A stretch of DNA of 64,000 nt from Crotophaga sulcirostris (taxonomy: Eukaryota; Chordata; Aves; Cuculiformes; Crotophagidae), in contig VYZB01000275.1 of the NCBI GenBank assembly GCA_013397455.1, positions 607,978-671,977 of the forward strand. Direction: 5' to 3'. This document shows, one piece after another, positions 22,501 to 35,500 of this stretch (position 1 is the first letter of the stretch; each line of letters begins with the position of its first letter). Position numbers and translations under genes: made by a program. The notes beneath the pieces are model-generated. The model was not told the origin of the DNA. It ran no database searches and saw nothing but the letters and a program-made list of their open reading frames with translations.

Positions 22501-25500
22501 AGTTGTGTACTTGGTTGACAAGTGTGGCCACACCAAAGCTCAGACTCCTGTTCCACTGCAGTCAGGACCTTTTGCATGCTATGAGTTAGCCGTTGGCTGC
22601 TTCAGAGAAACAGAAGGGTTTACCTAGGGAAGAGTAGCTCAATTCAAATCAAACCACTTTTTCTGCCTTTCTCAGAGCATTACCCACAGTGTTGTAATTT
22701 CTGGTTTATTTTTCTCATGTTTCGTCATATCTACAGGATCTCCTATGGTTATCATAGCTAACAGATCCAGTGTGGTTTTTATTGTAGCCTGGCAAACTTT
22801 GAACTTCAAGGGAAGAAGAGACAAGGAAAGAAAGTAGAGCCCAAGCAATGAGTTCCTTGACTGCTCTGTGGTCCTGATGTGCCCTGCTGTTAAGGTAGAC
22901 TGGGGTTGATAAGGTGGCTCTGTCCACACAGTGACTACTTATTTCTGGAGAAATAGTTAGATAAAGTTGAGTTGTGTCATTTACCCGAGACAGCTTGTGT
23001 CAGTCTTAACCGTTGACCTCTTGTTCAGGTTCCTTTGCTTTCTTGTGGTCAAATGACTCTCTGGGATAATCCTAGCCAGCAGAAGAAACATCACGAGAAT
23101 GAGGAATGAGTAATGAACTTAGAGACTGAAGACGTAGGAGCAAGCCGAGAAACTGCAACAGGTTTTAAGAAGAATGAGTGGTTGTCATAACAGTAATTTA
23201 AGAATATAACAGTTAAAACAAAGTATTTGCATGCAAAATTCTGTAGGAGTAAATAATACTAGAAAATAATTTAATCCAACTCTGCTGCATCCTATACTAG
23301 TAATGAACCAATGGTTAAACCACTGCAAGCTGCTTGCCAGCCAGTTTCACTTGTTTCTCCACAACCAGTTAGAAAGAACCTATAATTTGAAAATAGAAAT
23401 TTGATATTGTTTCCAACTGTCTTTGCTTCACATTTTGTTTTCTACAATCCATAAAATTTTGTGCTGAATACCAGATAGTACTGGTGGTGAGTATTATGAA
23501 GAGAATATCTACCCACTGAGCTGCATGCAAAGACTAGCTGTTTTTTGAGTTATGACTGGAGGTTTCTCTGATGGGATATCTGGAGTTATGGCAATACTTC
23601 ATCTTCTTCAAAACTCTAGGCATATACTGTTCATGGCAATTCTAGAGATGCTGAAAGTGCAAAAAGCATAGCATCGTTTTTTTAAAAAAAGTAATGAACA
23701 TCTTATTTAAGTGGAGTGAGGAACCACATTTGAGATACAGATGTACAGTATTACTGGACTTCTCAAACTGAATTATACCGGTGCTCGTCTTAATATGGAT
23801 TTTTCTAGGGTTACTTCGGGTACTGTGACCACCTTTCTGCTCAAAGGTGGTGAAGGAGTGTAATACAGCTTATTGGTGAGAAGAAGCATTTCCAAGCATT
23901 GGATGAAACCAGCTGATCTTTTTTGCGTTCTCACCTCAGGGATGAAGAAACTTAAAATTGAGAATTATGATGCTTTATTCATTAACACCTTTACAGTTAC
24001 ACTTAAAAATGAGTATGGGTTAGAAGGGATGCCTTCTAGACCTTCAAAAGCAATTCATGGCACTTTGAGATCTCATCTTTTCCTTAAATGGGGAAATCAT
24101 TTATGCATATTATCAGTTTATCCTAAAAGACAAGGTATTTTTCTGCATTAAGCTTAAAAAATGAGACCTTTTCAAATTTCTTGTTTCAGTCAATCGGCTT
24201 TGATTTTAAATCATGAAATTGCTTAGATGTGGATGAGCAAAACCAAACACCTGTGAAATACATCTGCTGATGGAAGCCAGTAGACGTAGTGAGCTCATCA
24301 CTGAGCTAAAGCACCTCTGATGTGAGCCCAAGTCAACCAGAATCTGCTAGTTGTCTGTTTACAGAAATAATCTCTAAAACTTTAGATTTGCCATTCAAAA
24401 AACCATATTTTATTAGGATATGAATTAAAGGGGGGGCAGGGGGAAGAAGGTGTTGCTTTTTAAAAAAAAAGAAAACAAACCTGGAAACAAAAAGGGAATG
24501 TAAAACAAGCTCTACTTTTACTCCACTTTTCAGTGTGAGTCTTGTGGGCTGAGTCCTTTTAGTCAACAGCATAGTTTCCTGGGTTGCTGGAAAATTTGCA
24601 GAATCCCTTTTATTCTCAGTGTGCCTGTCCTTCCATCATGTCTGCAGCCTGCTCTTCTCAGTGGTCCTCGGCTGTCCCTTTTCCCCATTGTTGTGAGTAT
24701 CATACTGTTGTCACCATGGTTAGAAGCATCTCTTCCAAATGTGCTCTTTGGCTGCCAGATGTCTGTGTCCCTGTTTACAGGAGCAGACTGAGAGCAGAGC
24801 TGTAGCCAGTTGCAGACATTAACCACTCTCATGTGCCCTTAATCGGCCTCCTTGCCTCGCTGAACGTGTCGGGGGTTCTTGCTCCAGCCACACTGCAGCC
24901 CCCAGGTACTCTGTAGCCAGTGATCATCACTTTGGCTTGGCTCTTCTTTTTCTTTCTTCTTGGGTGAGATCGGGAAAGTTTGCAGCAGACTGCAAAGCCT
25001 ATAAATCATCATGAACGTTGTTACCACAGAGGAAAAAGTTTTTCAGGAAACACTTTTCAGAGGCAGAAAAGGGAAACAAAGGGGGTTTATATGGGGCTTT
25101 GGTGGTTTAGTTGTTTTTTCCAGTTAAGGGCCCTTTGCAGTTATTCTAGTTGTTCTCTTCTGCACTTTTCAAGGATCTAGTACAGCAGGTGTGTCCTCGG
25201 ACATTGTTTCATTTTCCCTCAATCCATCTTTGTCGTAATTTATGAAAAGAAGAGAGGTGGTTAGGGGTGAAAAAGAAACCAGGCATCCAGAGAGGAAAAA
25301 AACGTTGCAGCACACTTCAGCAGTGTTTTACGATGATATGACCAAACAAGCTCATACACTACTGCTGACATTAACGTGATGACAATTTAAGAGCGTTAAT
25401 GATCTGTATCAGCATCTTGATCAGCCTGCAGAAAAAAGGCAAAAGCAAATATTAACATAGCTTATTACAGACTGACTTCTTTTTCCATTTTAGTTTATTT

Positions 25501-27554
25501 TGACATTCTATGTATCCTGCCCACTGTGACTGTTCACCTTATCATCATTATCACCACCGGCTCCACTTAAACTTCAGTTCTTCATTAAATGTTGCACTAA
25601 AAAGAATAATACTATTCTATGTCTGGAAGGATTAAGGGTTGTTTGCAGTATCTAAGGCAGATCAGGCTAGCACTGTAACCAAGTCTAATGACTTTCTGTT
25701 TCTTTTTGTTTGGTTTCTGTGTTGGTTTTTTCGTTGTTGTTGCTGCTATTCTCTATCCCTCTGATAAATTTTGATGACTGTAATTTTAGAGAGTGATTGT
25801 TTTGTCATAATTTAGAACCTGGCTACTGATGTAAATATATATATTCGTACACACACTTAATACATATGTGTTTGTATATACATTCATTTTTGCATGTGCA
25901 TACACATAGAGTGCTCCATGTCTCCCCTTCTGTTTGGGATCTGTGGATATATCCTTGAGTTCAGAACCCATCACTTCTGTTCTCCTAGGCACTGTAAAAT
26001 TCATTAAGCTAAGTAAAATGGCAAACTATTTGCTATTGTTGAAGTTATAGAAATGTGCTTGTTTCATTTTAGGGCTCTTGTCTATGTTGCTTACCGAGCA
26101 GTGTTTCCTCATATTAAAAGGGTCGTGATTTCAAAAGGCTGTAACAAAGCTAGTCATATTATGTGTGTGTATTAGAGTGTAGCAAAAATCCTTTGTTCAT
26201 TTTGACTGCAGTGGAGCTGACTTAATGCCCTGTTTTGCAGCTGTTCTCTCATTGCCACTCACTCCAGTAGTTTTTCCTTGCAAAGACCAGTTTTGTCCAT
26301 CCCATGGGTTCGTTCAAGAGGTTTCGTTTAACATCTTTTGAGTTTTTGCTAGCTTGTGATATGTCAAATGAAGTAACTGGATGTTTGCTAGTGTAGAAAA
26401 GCTGAGGAATATTCTCTGCACATCAATTTAAGAGAACAGCAGCAGTTTTACGTTGGGGTTTGATAGGTTGGAGTATCTGCGTAAATCAGCCCTTGTGGTG
26501 TTTAGAGTGCAGAAGAATTCATGAGTCTACTCTTTGCACCTCAAGCTCCATTGCTATAACTAAAGATATGTCAAATCATTTATTTAAGGGTTTAGGGAAT
26601 GAGACTCAAAGGGCTCGACTTCAAAAGAACCTGTCATTTGACCGTTTGCGTTTAGGCACCTAAATAAGCAACCTAGTATTGCAGATCATTTGGCATCCAG
26701 CAAACTCGATTGATCTTGTTGGGATTGTTTGCAGTGAACACTTCTGATAACCTGACTGCATCTTTCAGGTTGCTAATTGGGAGCTGGGCACTTTGAATCT
26801 AGCCTAGGCTGGACGTGCTTATCACCACTGAAAACTCATTCCAGGATCTCTGGAAGCCAGGCAGGCTTCTAGGCTTTGTACATCATCCTGTTTGCCATCA
26901 GCCTGCTCAGCGGGTAGTCCTTGCTCAGTAGCTGATAGCAGAGGCTAAAGGTGAGAATATGCTTAGACCTTCTCCCCCACCCTCTCCATAAGCTAAGCAA
27001 TGCTAAGTATAAGCAGCTGGCAAGGAATCTATCTTTTGTCCTGGGTTTGAAACCTATAAATAGCCAGGTCATTAAAGGTATCACTTACAATAAGCCTTTC
27101 TCTCAGAAGCTATTTATGGTGTGGACTTTGGCTCTGCACAGTTTTCTAGGATTGCCAGAAACAATGTTAATCTGCATTGGCTGGAAGAGCTGGTAGCGAT
27201 TACCTCTTCTTCTTTTTGTATTTGCTTAGTGTAGTCAAATCTTGGAACCTGGGGCGTTGTTATAAATTCATCTGTGTGTAAAGGAGAGCAGAATTTGGCC
27301 TCGTGGTTTTATCACCAAATAGAAAACAAAATGATCCAATAACTGGCAAAATTTTCATAAAAGTGTTTTAGATGGAGAAGTAAAAATATTCCCTGGATCT
27401 TTAGTGCTCTTCAAGGCAAAGGAAGGAAATACGCTTTTTATTTTAAAGATTTCATTGGGTTCCTGCATACTATCTGGGGAACAGAGAATGCCACAGTCCA
27501 AAGCTGAATATATGCACTTTAGATGAGTTGTAATGAAAAGATATAGGAACAGAG
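19525..27554 (+). other. Unique intronic sequence
   Basis: No gene is recognised in 8 kb. Small items include TTTGCATGCAAA at 23226-23237, TA-rich tracts near 21200 and 25840, and a somewhat GC-richer block at about 24550-25000 with overlapping short frames on both strands. The stretch 25290-25600 is a candidate conserved element by texture only. Confidence 0.55.
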
Positions 27555-27715
27555 TGTTCAGTGCTTACGGGACTATTAAGAGACTCAGCGGACCCAGATT
27601 AATTTCCCTTCTCTGCCACAGACCTACATTATTACCTTGGTCAGGTCACTCAGTCTGTAAAGGGAGAATTATGCTTGCCTGTCTCTAAGAGTAATGTCAA
27701 GATGAATGGATCAAA
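27555..27715 (+). repeat. MIR (CORE-SINE) remnant
   Basis: In order along the + strand: TCTCTGCCACAGACCT, ACCTTGGTCAGGTCACT, CTGTAAAGGGAGAATTATG and TGCCTGTCTC. These correspond to the MIR blocks CTCTGCCACTTACT, ACCTTGGGCAAGTCACT, CTGTAAAATGGGGATAATA and TACCTGCCTC. About 20 bp of the consensus is missing between the second and third blocks. Confidence 0.6.
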
Positions 27716-28220
27716 CTTATGAGTCACTCAGATCCTGCTCTGATGAAGGCCGTTTAGTGGGGATGTGTGCAAGGGTTTTGGGGATGTAAGCACAAAAGAC
27801 AAACAGTATAGAAGAAAACTTCAGGCATATATCTTTAAGAATGAGCACTGCAGGCTTTTCAGGGATGATGTTTCAGTTTGGGAAGCACCAAATATGCTGG
27901 AATCCTGCATTTTGCACTAGGAGGATTATGGATTAGGTGCTGCTATTATTTCCCTAGCTTGCTTCTGTAATTCCAGTGTTAACAGCAAGCAACATGATTT
28001 GATTTCACATCAGTGAGTGTCTTTTCCATCAGCTGAAGCCAGTTAAATCGTGAAGATTTTCTCTTTTAAAGACACAGAAACAAATGTTACTCAAATCAAT
28101 TATTATCAAAAAATGCTTTGCTAATTGAGTTAGAAGAGACTGCCCATTCCATTGTTTTGGTGATTCATTGCATATGACAGACTGGTTTGTCTGAAGTCAG
28201 CCAATGTATATGTATAAAAC

Positions 28221-28257
28221 TGTGTGTGTGTGCGTACTCGTGCCTGTGCATGTGTGT
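28221..28257. repeat. TG-rich microsatellite
   Basis: TG repeats at 28221-28232, then a mixed segment and TGTGCATGTGTGT at 28245-28257. It is complementary to the CA-rich tract at 28399-28424. Confidence 0.85.
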
Positions 28258-28397
28258 AGCGCAGCTGATGCTCGCTGAAAGCTTCCGTGCGGTGAACCAT
28301 GACATATTAATAGCGAAATCAAGGTTTGCTAGCTGACAGACATCAATTTGCCAGAGGCCATCCCTCCTCCCCACCCTCCCCAGCACATTTGTGTGCT

Positions 28398-28424
28398 CAC
28401 ACACATGCACACACACACACGTAT
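28398..28424. repeat. CA-rich microsatellite
   Basis: CACACACATGCACACACACA, followed by CACGTATC. The piece 28399-28411 is the exact reverse complement of 28245-28257. Confidence 0.85.
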
Positions 28425-29480
28425 CAAATCTCGTCTGCTGTTTTCTGGCAAGTCCTATGGTTACTTGGAATCTCTGTTCTCAAGAAATTTGCCAGCCAGT
28501 CTCTCATTCATAATGTCTTGTGTGCGTTCCTGCAGGCTGGGGGAAAAAAAAAAAAAGACAGTGAGAAGAATTACAGATGATTCAATTAAACTGATATTGT
28601 GCACAACAAAACTGAGAGCAAACGCAATTTGTGTCCTGTTCATGTGACTTAATTATCTCTTACCTCCCCACTCCACCCCCTTTTTTAGAATTTAAAAACA
28701 ATTATGATATAATTGCCAATCTGGAGATCCCTAGATATGCAGTAAATACCCTTTGTCTCATCGAATGCTCTTTTCCTCAATTCAGAAATGGGACTTTATT
28801 AAAAATGCACACACAAAAAAAATCATATAAAGTCATCAAATGACCTTCAGGAAATAAAATTCTATAATGCTGTATACCCAGAAAAGACATACCCGTGTAT
28901 TAAAGTGAGCGAATCAGCTAAAGTCGTTGAAGATAATTAGCTGTGTGCATTTATAAGATGCATACACTTTCAACACTCGAGGCAAATCCCTAGAAGTCAA
29001 TTGAGTCGTTCTCTAATAGAGGCTTGGAGGTGCATTTGAAGACCAAACATGCCTTTTTCACTTGAATTAGTAACATGTTTCAAAATTTACTAACAGCTTT
29101 TTAATGTGTAATCAGCTTGACTTAATGGGGAAGAAAAAAATCACGATCATTAAGAAACCCATACTGCGTGTATATATATCCACACGGTGGGAAAGTGCCT
29201 TGCAGTATACAGTAGTTTGGAGTAAGTAGGATCCATTACCCATATCTGCTGAAGGGCTGTCAGATATGAAGTAAATTTAGAGACCTGCTTGTCCCTTTAG
29301 CTATTCATCACTGCTGAGTGGCTCTAGCGGCAGCCGGCGGTATTTTTAGAGAAGAGAGTGATACAGAATTTCTCCATGTGCCGAACATTAGCTGATCCCA
29401 TTACTCAGAGCTGCTCAGAAAGTCACAGCTGACACTTCAGGTTGGTGGCAAAGAAGAGCAATTGGGTTAGAAAGGAAACC

Positions 29481-32069
29481 ACAGAGGAGACGTCTGAGGA
29501 GTGTACATTTGGGGGACACTACCGCACTGGGGCTCTTGACAGCTGCAGTGTTGGGTTACTTTGAGTTCAGCATCAGAACACAAAGATAATTTCTGCAATG
29601 TACGTTTTCTTTCGATTCAGTACAATATTGCTCAGGTGTGTTTTCACATAATCTAGGTAATACTTTGAATAATAAGAATAACAACTCTTTGTTAGCTCCC
29701 TAAAGCATCTAACAGTCGAAGAAAAGGTTTGTCCTGAGCTTTGGGATATTTTCAAAATAACGTGGGCAACTGACTACGAATAAGCTATTTTGCAAACAGC
29801 TAAAGTCATGTGTGTTATTATTTATCATTATTTCATCAAAGAAAATACATTTAGTTTAATGCTCATTTGAATTGCTTCTCTTTAAGACCTCCAAATCCTA
29901 ATAATGCTTCGAACGCACTCCAGAATGTCAAAATAGTAAATTGTATGTAATTTTCTTTGACAGTAAGTGGATGAGTCCTTGCCAGAATTGTTCCTCTTTA
30001 CACCCGGCATGAAGTCATTGCTTTTTTTCCATCAAGTGATATTTGACTTTTTAAAACCCACTTACAGGAACATTACTGACCTTCTCGTAACAAATTCAGT
30101 CGGCGCTGAATGGGGCTGGGTGAGCGGGGAGAACAAGGCAGTGGGCAGTTGTCTCCTTCCTGTGCTACTGCAGCCCCAGCTCCCTGCGATTGAGAACTGA
30201 GGGTGGCCATGTGTGCCATTTAAAAACCGGACGATTCTTTAAAGAATATACTTTTTTTTTAATAGCTCTAGTACTGACCCCCAAGCACTGCGATACTAAA
30301 CTTCGAAAGCTTTGGGCTTACAATGAATAGCATTCATCTTCGCTTCTGGTTCTGATCTTGTAAAAGCTAACTCATGCATGCACAACATGATAGACCATGT
30401 TACGCCTCAGAGCCTTTTTCAGAGCTATCATCTAATACATTTTTTATAAGCCAGAGTGCATTCATAGAATTCTGCCTCAAAAGGCATTCTGCTTTAATGG
30501 CTGCACTGAAATGTCTAGTCTGAGTATTTGTGCTTTTTGGAACAAAAGGGTAATGAAAATGTTGAAAATTTTTGTAGTCGTCTTTAAATTTCAGGGGTTT
30601 TTTATTAACAGTATGATGTATAAAGGTGGAAGGATATCTAGTAAACAGCTGCTTTCTGCTAGACTTAAATGAAAAGGGTTAGAATTTTGGCTGCCAAGAA
30701 GGTGTATGCTTTTTGTGGAAGTGGCTGTTTGTGTATGTTTTATAGCATACTCACACACCTATGTGCATCTGCAGACGGGCTGATCTTGAAACAAATTAGA
30801 TTAGGAAAAGTATTAAGAGTGGCTTTCTGTTGTTAGTCCTGAGTCTTAGCTCAGGTTAGCTGCTAACAACAGAAGTGTAAAGCAGAAAAGGTTCACAGAT
30901 TTAGTTTTGTAACATGCATCAAAGTACAAAAAAAAAAAACAACCCAAAATTGAAAACATTAAGATTTCAATTGAGAAAGGAAGGTTCGAAATATATGTTT
31001 ACTTTATTGGATTCATAGTAGATGGACAGTTTAGTCCTCTCATTTAGATATTATTTTTCTAAAGAAAGCTAGTAATCTGAAGTAAAAAGCAGTGCTTTTG
31101 AAGTTTTCTAGTGCTCCGCTGGCAGGAGTCCATTCATTTGGCTTGCTTTGACGCATTTTTAAGATTATTTTCCTATTGATCAGAAATTTGATTTAGCGGC
31201 TAGAGTTATTCTTGTTTTTTTCTATAACTAGAAAGCTTGTTTGTCTTTAAAACAGTGAAGAAATTTGTAGCAGTAGAAAAATGGAGATTTTACATTATAA
31301 TGCTTTCTTGGAGTCCCAAGATAAAAATTCTGTTGAAGTATTTTAGAAAATACTTTGTCTTTTTTTAAGATACTTCTAAAAGACTTCAAGATAAAAATTC
31401 TGCTGTTTGCTGGGTGTGAGTGACTCATTGTAAAAGCTAAGCTTGGCTCTGTGTTTGTACTTTGAAAATCTGCAGAGATAGAGAGCGTGTCAGAATCTGG
31501 GCCTTTGATTCCCTTCTGTGTAAGAGATGGAGTGTCTTTTGCTTTGTCTTAAGAAAGAATAACTTGTCCTGATGCTATTGTCCTCAATTGAATCTGAAGA
31601 AATAGAGTTTATGCATTTCTGAGTCAAATTAGAGTCGAAGAGAACATAATTGGATTGTGTCTTTTGTATGTGATGATGGGGTATTTGGTGCAAATATTGT
31701 CCACTTTTTTTTTCAGAGTTTTTTGAATAATCTATAGCCTTGGTACCAGTTGCCACACTTTGCTTTGGCTTGGCATCTTCTGCATCATACAGACATTTAA
31801 CCACTGTGCTTGTAGGTTTATTTTGATTTTAGCAATGATTGCAAGCAGTGTAACCTTTTGTGTATCCATGTCTTTCTGTGAGGCTTGAGTTATCATTTGC
31901 TTTTCAGAAAAGGCCCTGGGGAGGGTCTGTCAGGACAGCAAATTCTGTAGGAGTCGTCATTGCAGCCTGGCAGCATAAAAAGGCAACGACACACTGGGGT
32001 GTTCTAGCAGAAGGGTGGACAACAGGCTGTGAGGTTGTTATTTCTCTGTTTGGTTCCTGTTGAGTCCAG
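29481..32069 (+). other. Unique intronic sequence
   Basis: Holds the hairpin at 30825-30874, and the 16-bp direct repeat CAAGATAAAAATTCTG at 31317-31332 and 31387-31402 flanking a 9-bp-arm inverted repeat (31336-31355). No gene is recognised; the 104-codon minus-strand frame 31804-31490 has no known motif. Confidence 0.6.
30825..30874. repeat. Hairpin-forming inverted repeat
   Basis: TTCTGTTGTTAG (30825-30836) pairs perfectly with CTAACAACAGAA (30863-30874). A second inner stem, CCTGAG (30838-30843) with CTCAGG (30850-30855), lies within the loop. GTTAGCTGCTAAC at 30855-30867 offers a competing fold. Confidence 0.85.
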
Positions 32070-32536
32070 TGTCCAGTTTTGGTGCAAGACACTGACTTAC
32101 TGGGACGAGTTTTAGAAGAGCTACCAAGATGATCACGAGTCTTGAACATGAGCTGTTCATGAGCTCTCCCTAGGAGAGGATCAAAGAGCTGCTTTATTAT
32201 CCTGGAAGAGAATGTGAAGAGGAAATCTTAAAGCTGTTCTTAACTGCTTATTGAGAAGTTACGAGACTTTTTTTGCCAGAGGTGCACAGAGTCCATAGAA
32301 AATGAGGCAGCAGGCACAAGTTGTTAGAAGGAAATGCAAATGCTGATTAGATACAAAGATTTTCACCAGGCTGGTGACCAACCACTCTAACCAGCACCCA
32401 GAGGTACTACCCTTGGAGACACTGCAATATCAGCACAGCCTTGAGCAACCTGATCTAGTTGGCCCCGCTCTGACCAGGCTTGACCAGGTGACCTCAAGAT
32501 GTCCCTTCCAACCAAAATTGCTCTGTGAATCTATGC
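32070..32536 (+). mobile_element. Old CR1 LINE copy, about 470 bp
   Basis: It starts with GTCCAGTTTTGG (CR1 VQFW region) and passes through a decayed GAGAGGATCAAAGAGCTG segment. It then has GGTGACCAACCACTCTAACCAG, CCTTGGAGACACTGCAATATC and GATGTCCCTTCCAACC, and ends in CTCTGTGAATCTATG, a degraded CR1 terminus. All blocks are in the correct order on the + strand, so this is one heavily mutated insertion that includes the ORF2 end and the 3' UTR. Stops and frameshifts are frequent. Confidence 0.8.
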
Positions 32537-35500
32537 TGACACAGGCTTTCTCTGTTTAACTATGTAGTCATGAAATTTTAATGCTGACAAAAGGGAAGAG
32601 GTCAGTTCCTCCTGCTTTAACTACCATTTGTGTAAAGTTAAACCAAAACAAAAAAAATTCCCGTGTTGTGAGTTTTGTACAAATTGTGACCAGAAGTGGA
32701 CAAGTTAGAATTTTTTTATCTTATATTCTGCAGAAGTAGAAACCACATGACTATGTTTTTGCAACGATTGCAGTAGCAATTTGTGGTTCTTTCAGCAAAT
32801 ACGTATTTGTAGTCAGATACATTGTGGTCTAATTTTGTTGGAGAGTGGTTGGATATGGAAAAGAACTACTTTGATCCTGTAAGGAATGGGATGAGCCAGT
32901 GGTTAAGTTTAATTTCAGAATCAACTAAATGCCCACCTTTCTTTTTGCTTTTAAGACTGTCAGGACATCTAGGAGCAGATTAAACATATCTAATCTTTTA
33001 AAGCTATAATTAGCATTAATTTCTATTGCAATAGTATTCAGAGAGGTCCATCAAGGTCAGTTGCTAGGTGAACAAACACATAAGAGAGGCAGGCTTTGCT
33101 TCACCCTCTTAAACAACAAAAATTCATTTAAATGTTAAGCCGCCTGTGCAACTCATGACAAGACCCACCCCACTTAATTGTAGCTGTTGTTAGTGTTCAT
33201 CCGTCATGGCCCTTTTACAGTCAATGGAGCAAGAGTGGGTCCTGCAGACAACTACCTCAAATGTTCTTGATGCTACTAAGATAACACAGCTGAGAATCAT
33301 CCTAACAAAAGGACTTTGTTAAAGACCATATTTCTAGTACTGTACCAGGACCTAGAATAAGACCCAGGTCTTCTAGATCGCAGTCCAGTGCCTATGTTAT
33401 TTTTATACTTTATCTACCGTGATCCTGAAGATACCTCTGTATCTGAAACACAACGTACTATTTCATGGATTATAATTTGGTATGTTTTCTCCAGAAAAGC
33501 ATGGTTTGCACACCTGTATCCCTTCTGAAACAGGCAGTCTGTCATTCTAGACATTTTCAAAAGCAGCCTACAGCAGCCTTGTTCAACATTTCTGCAATAA
33601 TGATGACAACCACTGGAATAATATAAACTACTTACTAATCAGTTTGCGAAGGCAGGACATCTGCTTTACACAATACAGAAGCAAATTAAGGAGGCTTTCA
33701 CAGTAGTCTGAAATTGTGTGTTAGAGTTTAAAAAGAGAGAGAGAGAAAGAAACTAATGGTAAATAAATTGGACCATAGTGCTAGTTTTCATCCAGCTGTA
33801 CACGGCTCTAAAACAGCTATCTCAGAAAGGTACCTATTATTTATTAATTCAAGATGACTCCAGAAACCAATTCCTCTATAAATGTCTTTCCAATGCCTTT
33901 CTAATCTCAGTAAGTTTTTGGCAGAAGTTTTGTTGGGAGAGTATGTCCCCAGTCACATTATTCACTATTGTAATTCCAAAAATGCACCCTTGGCATTTTG
34001 AAGTGTGTGGTTTTGCATGCCGGCTTTTCATGTGTGAGGTGCTGACTCCAAACTACTCGTTCTTACCCTGCATTGCAGAAGAAAGAGGGTGAGTCTGGGA
34101 TTCATGACATCCCAGATTTCATATCTGCTTTTCCATTATCTTCCTGGTCACAGCTCCAAAGCCAGTTTTCATTGCCTCTAAGAAACTCTATACATCATCT
34201 CCTGAGCTAAAATGTTTTATGTTTTTCATGCATGGAAGGCTGTCAACTTATGTTTTGAGATGTAAAATCTAGGCAAGAGAGAGACTAACTCATCTACCTT
34301 TGGGGATTAAGTGTCAGAGCCAGGAGTAAGACAACTGGGCAAAATTCAGATACAGATTTGATTTAAGATAGGCATTGCACTTCAGCTTGGAAGCAGATAT
34401 CTCTATTTAATTTCCGTTCTTGGATACATATGTCAATATACAGCTATGTCTAGCAAGGTTTAGAATTAATCTGGACAGAAATCCTAAGATTAATTTTTAT
34501 CACTGTCTAGTCTGTGATAAGGATGCCAGTTTAACTTGTTCCTTATTTGCTCTGAAGGCTAGCAGGGTTGGGATCAGAGGTTATGTCTCCAGCAGTTAGC
34601 CACATCAATACTGTTTGGTTAAGCATATTCATTTAGAATTGGGAGAATATAAGTCTGAACTATATCTGATTGCATGGAGAACCCAGTGAAGGAATGTACA
34701 CGCTACTGCACTTTGAATGTTTTAGATGGCACAACATACAACAAAATCTGACGGTCCAGAGAAAATTAGTCCTTTTGGGAAATGCAGATGTTAAAGATGT
34801 GAATAGATGCAGCCTTTAACAAGGAGAAAAATACACTTTAATTTCATCAATATTTCCTTTTTTTTCTTGAAGTGGGGAATGCACTCACTGGCAGAACTTC
34901 TGTAAAATTTGCCAGTTTTGCTAATGTTAAAGAGTAACACTTTTCCACTTAAAAGAAAAGGGGAGGACTGAATCCAGTTGAGGGATTTATGTACATTATT
35001 CCCTTTGCTTTTTCCTGGATATAAAATTCCCACATTCAGAGTATGAAAGTTTAAGAAATAAAGGAAAACATAATGTCATTACAAAAAGGTGTTTAAAGCA
35101 CTTCAGGAACTGGTTTTCGTTTAAGTCAAAACTTGCAGGTTTTCTTTCATCTATTTATTTTTAAAGGTTATGAAATATTTAGTACATAGTGTTACACTTT
35201 TTCGCTTTCTAAATTAAGTGCTGCAGATGCCCATCATCTTTCAACAGAAATAATGATGCAAGATTTTACTATAATCTTTTTCTCAACCAAATATGTAAGA
35301 AAACACAGATTTTTGGGGAGCCACTCAGTGTTTCTCTCAACTGATCCTCTTGTGAAGGACAACAGCAAAGACTGGTGGTCCTGTAAGAAACTATGGTCTC
35401 CTCTGATGTTCATGGATTCCATCTGTCTGCTGTTAGCCCCAATAATAAGCTTGTCTGAGATCAAAGCTCTTAGTACCACTGCAGTGAAGCAATAATTGGG

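Larger units (their letters stand above)
28080..29480 (+). other. Candidate conserved non-coding block
   Basis: Non-coding sequence with many homeodomain-like TAATTA/ATTAG cores, an MEF2-like GGTATTTTTAG near 29340, scattered retained CpGs and no transposon remnants. Such texture is common in vertebrate developmental enhancers. Conservation itself was not measured. Confidence 0.3.

Noticed and set aside
23097..23110. ATGAGGAATGAG resembling the MRNE of the CELF2 N-terminus
   Set aside because: It is followed at once by a TAA stop and lacks the EELLLS continuation and a donor site.
24550..25000. GC-richer block with overlapping frames, possible exon
   Set aside because: Frames on both strands are under 90 codons with no conserved motif, and no convincing acceptor and donor pair was seen.
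34305..34345. MIR-like GTGTCAGAGCCAGGAGTAAG
   Set aside because: Only about 30 bp of similarity, too short to call by eye.
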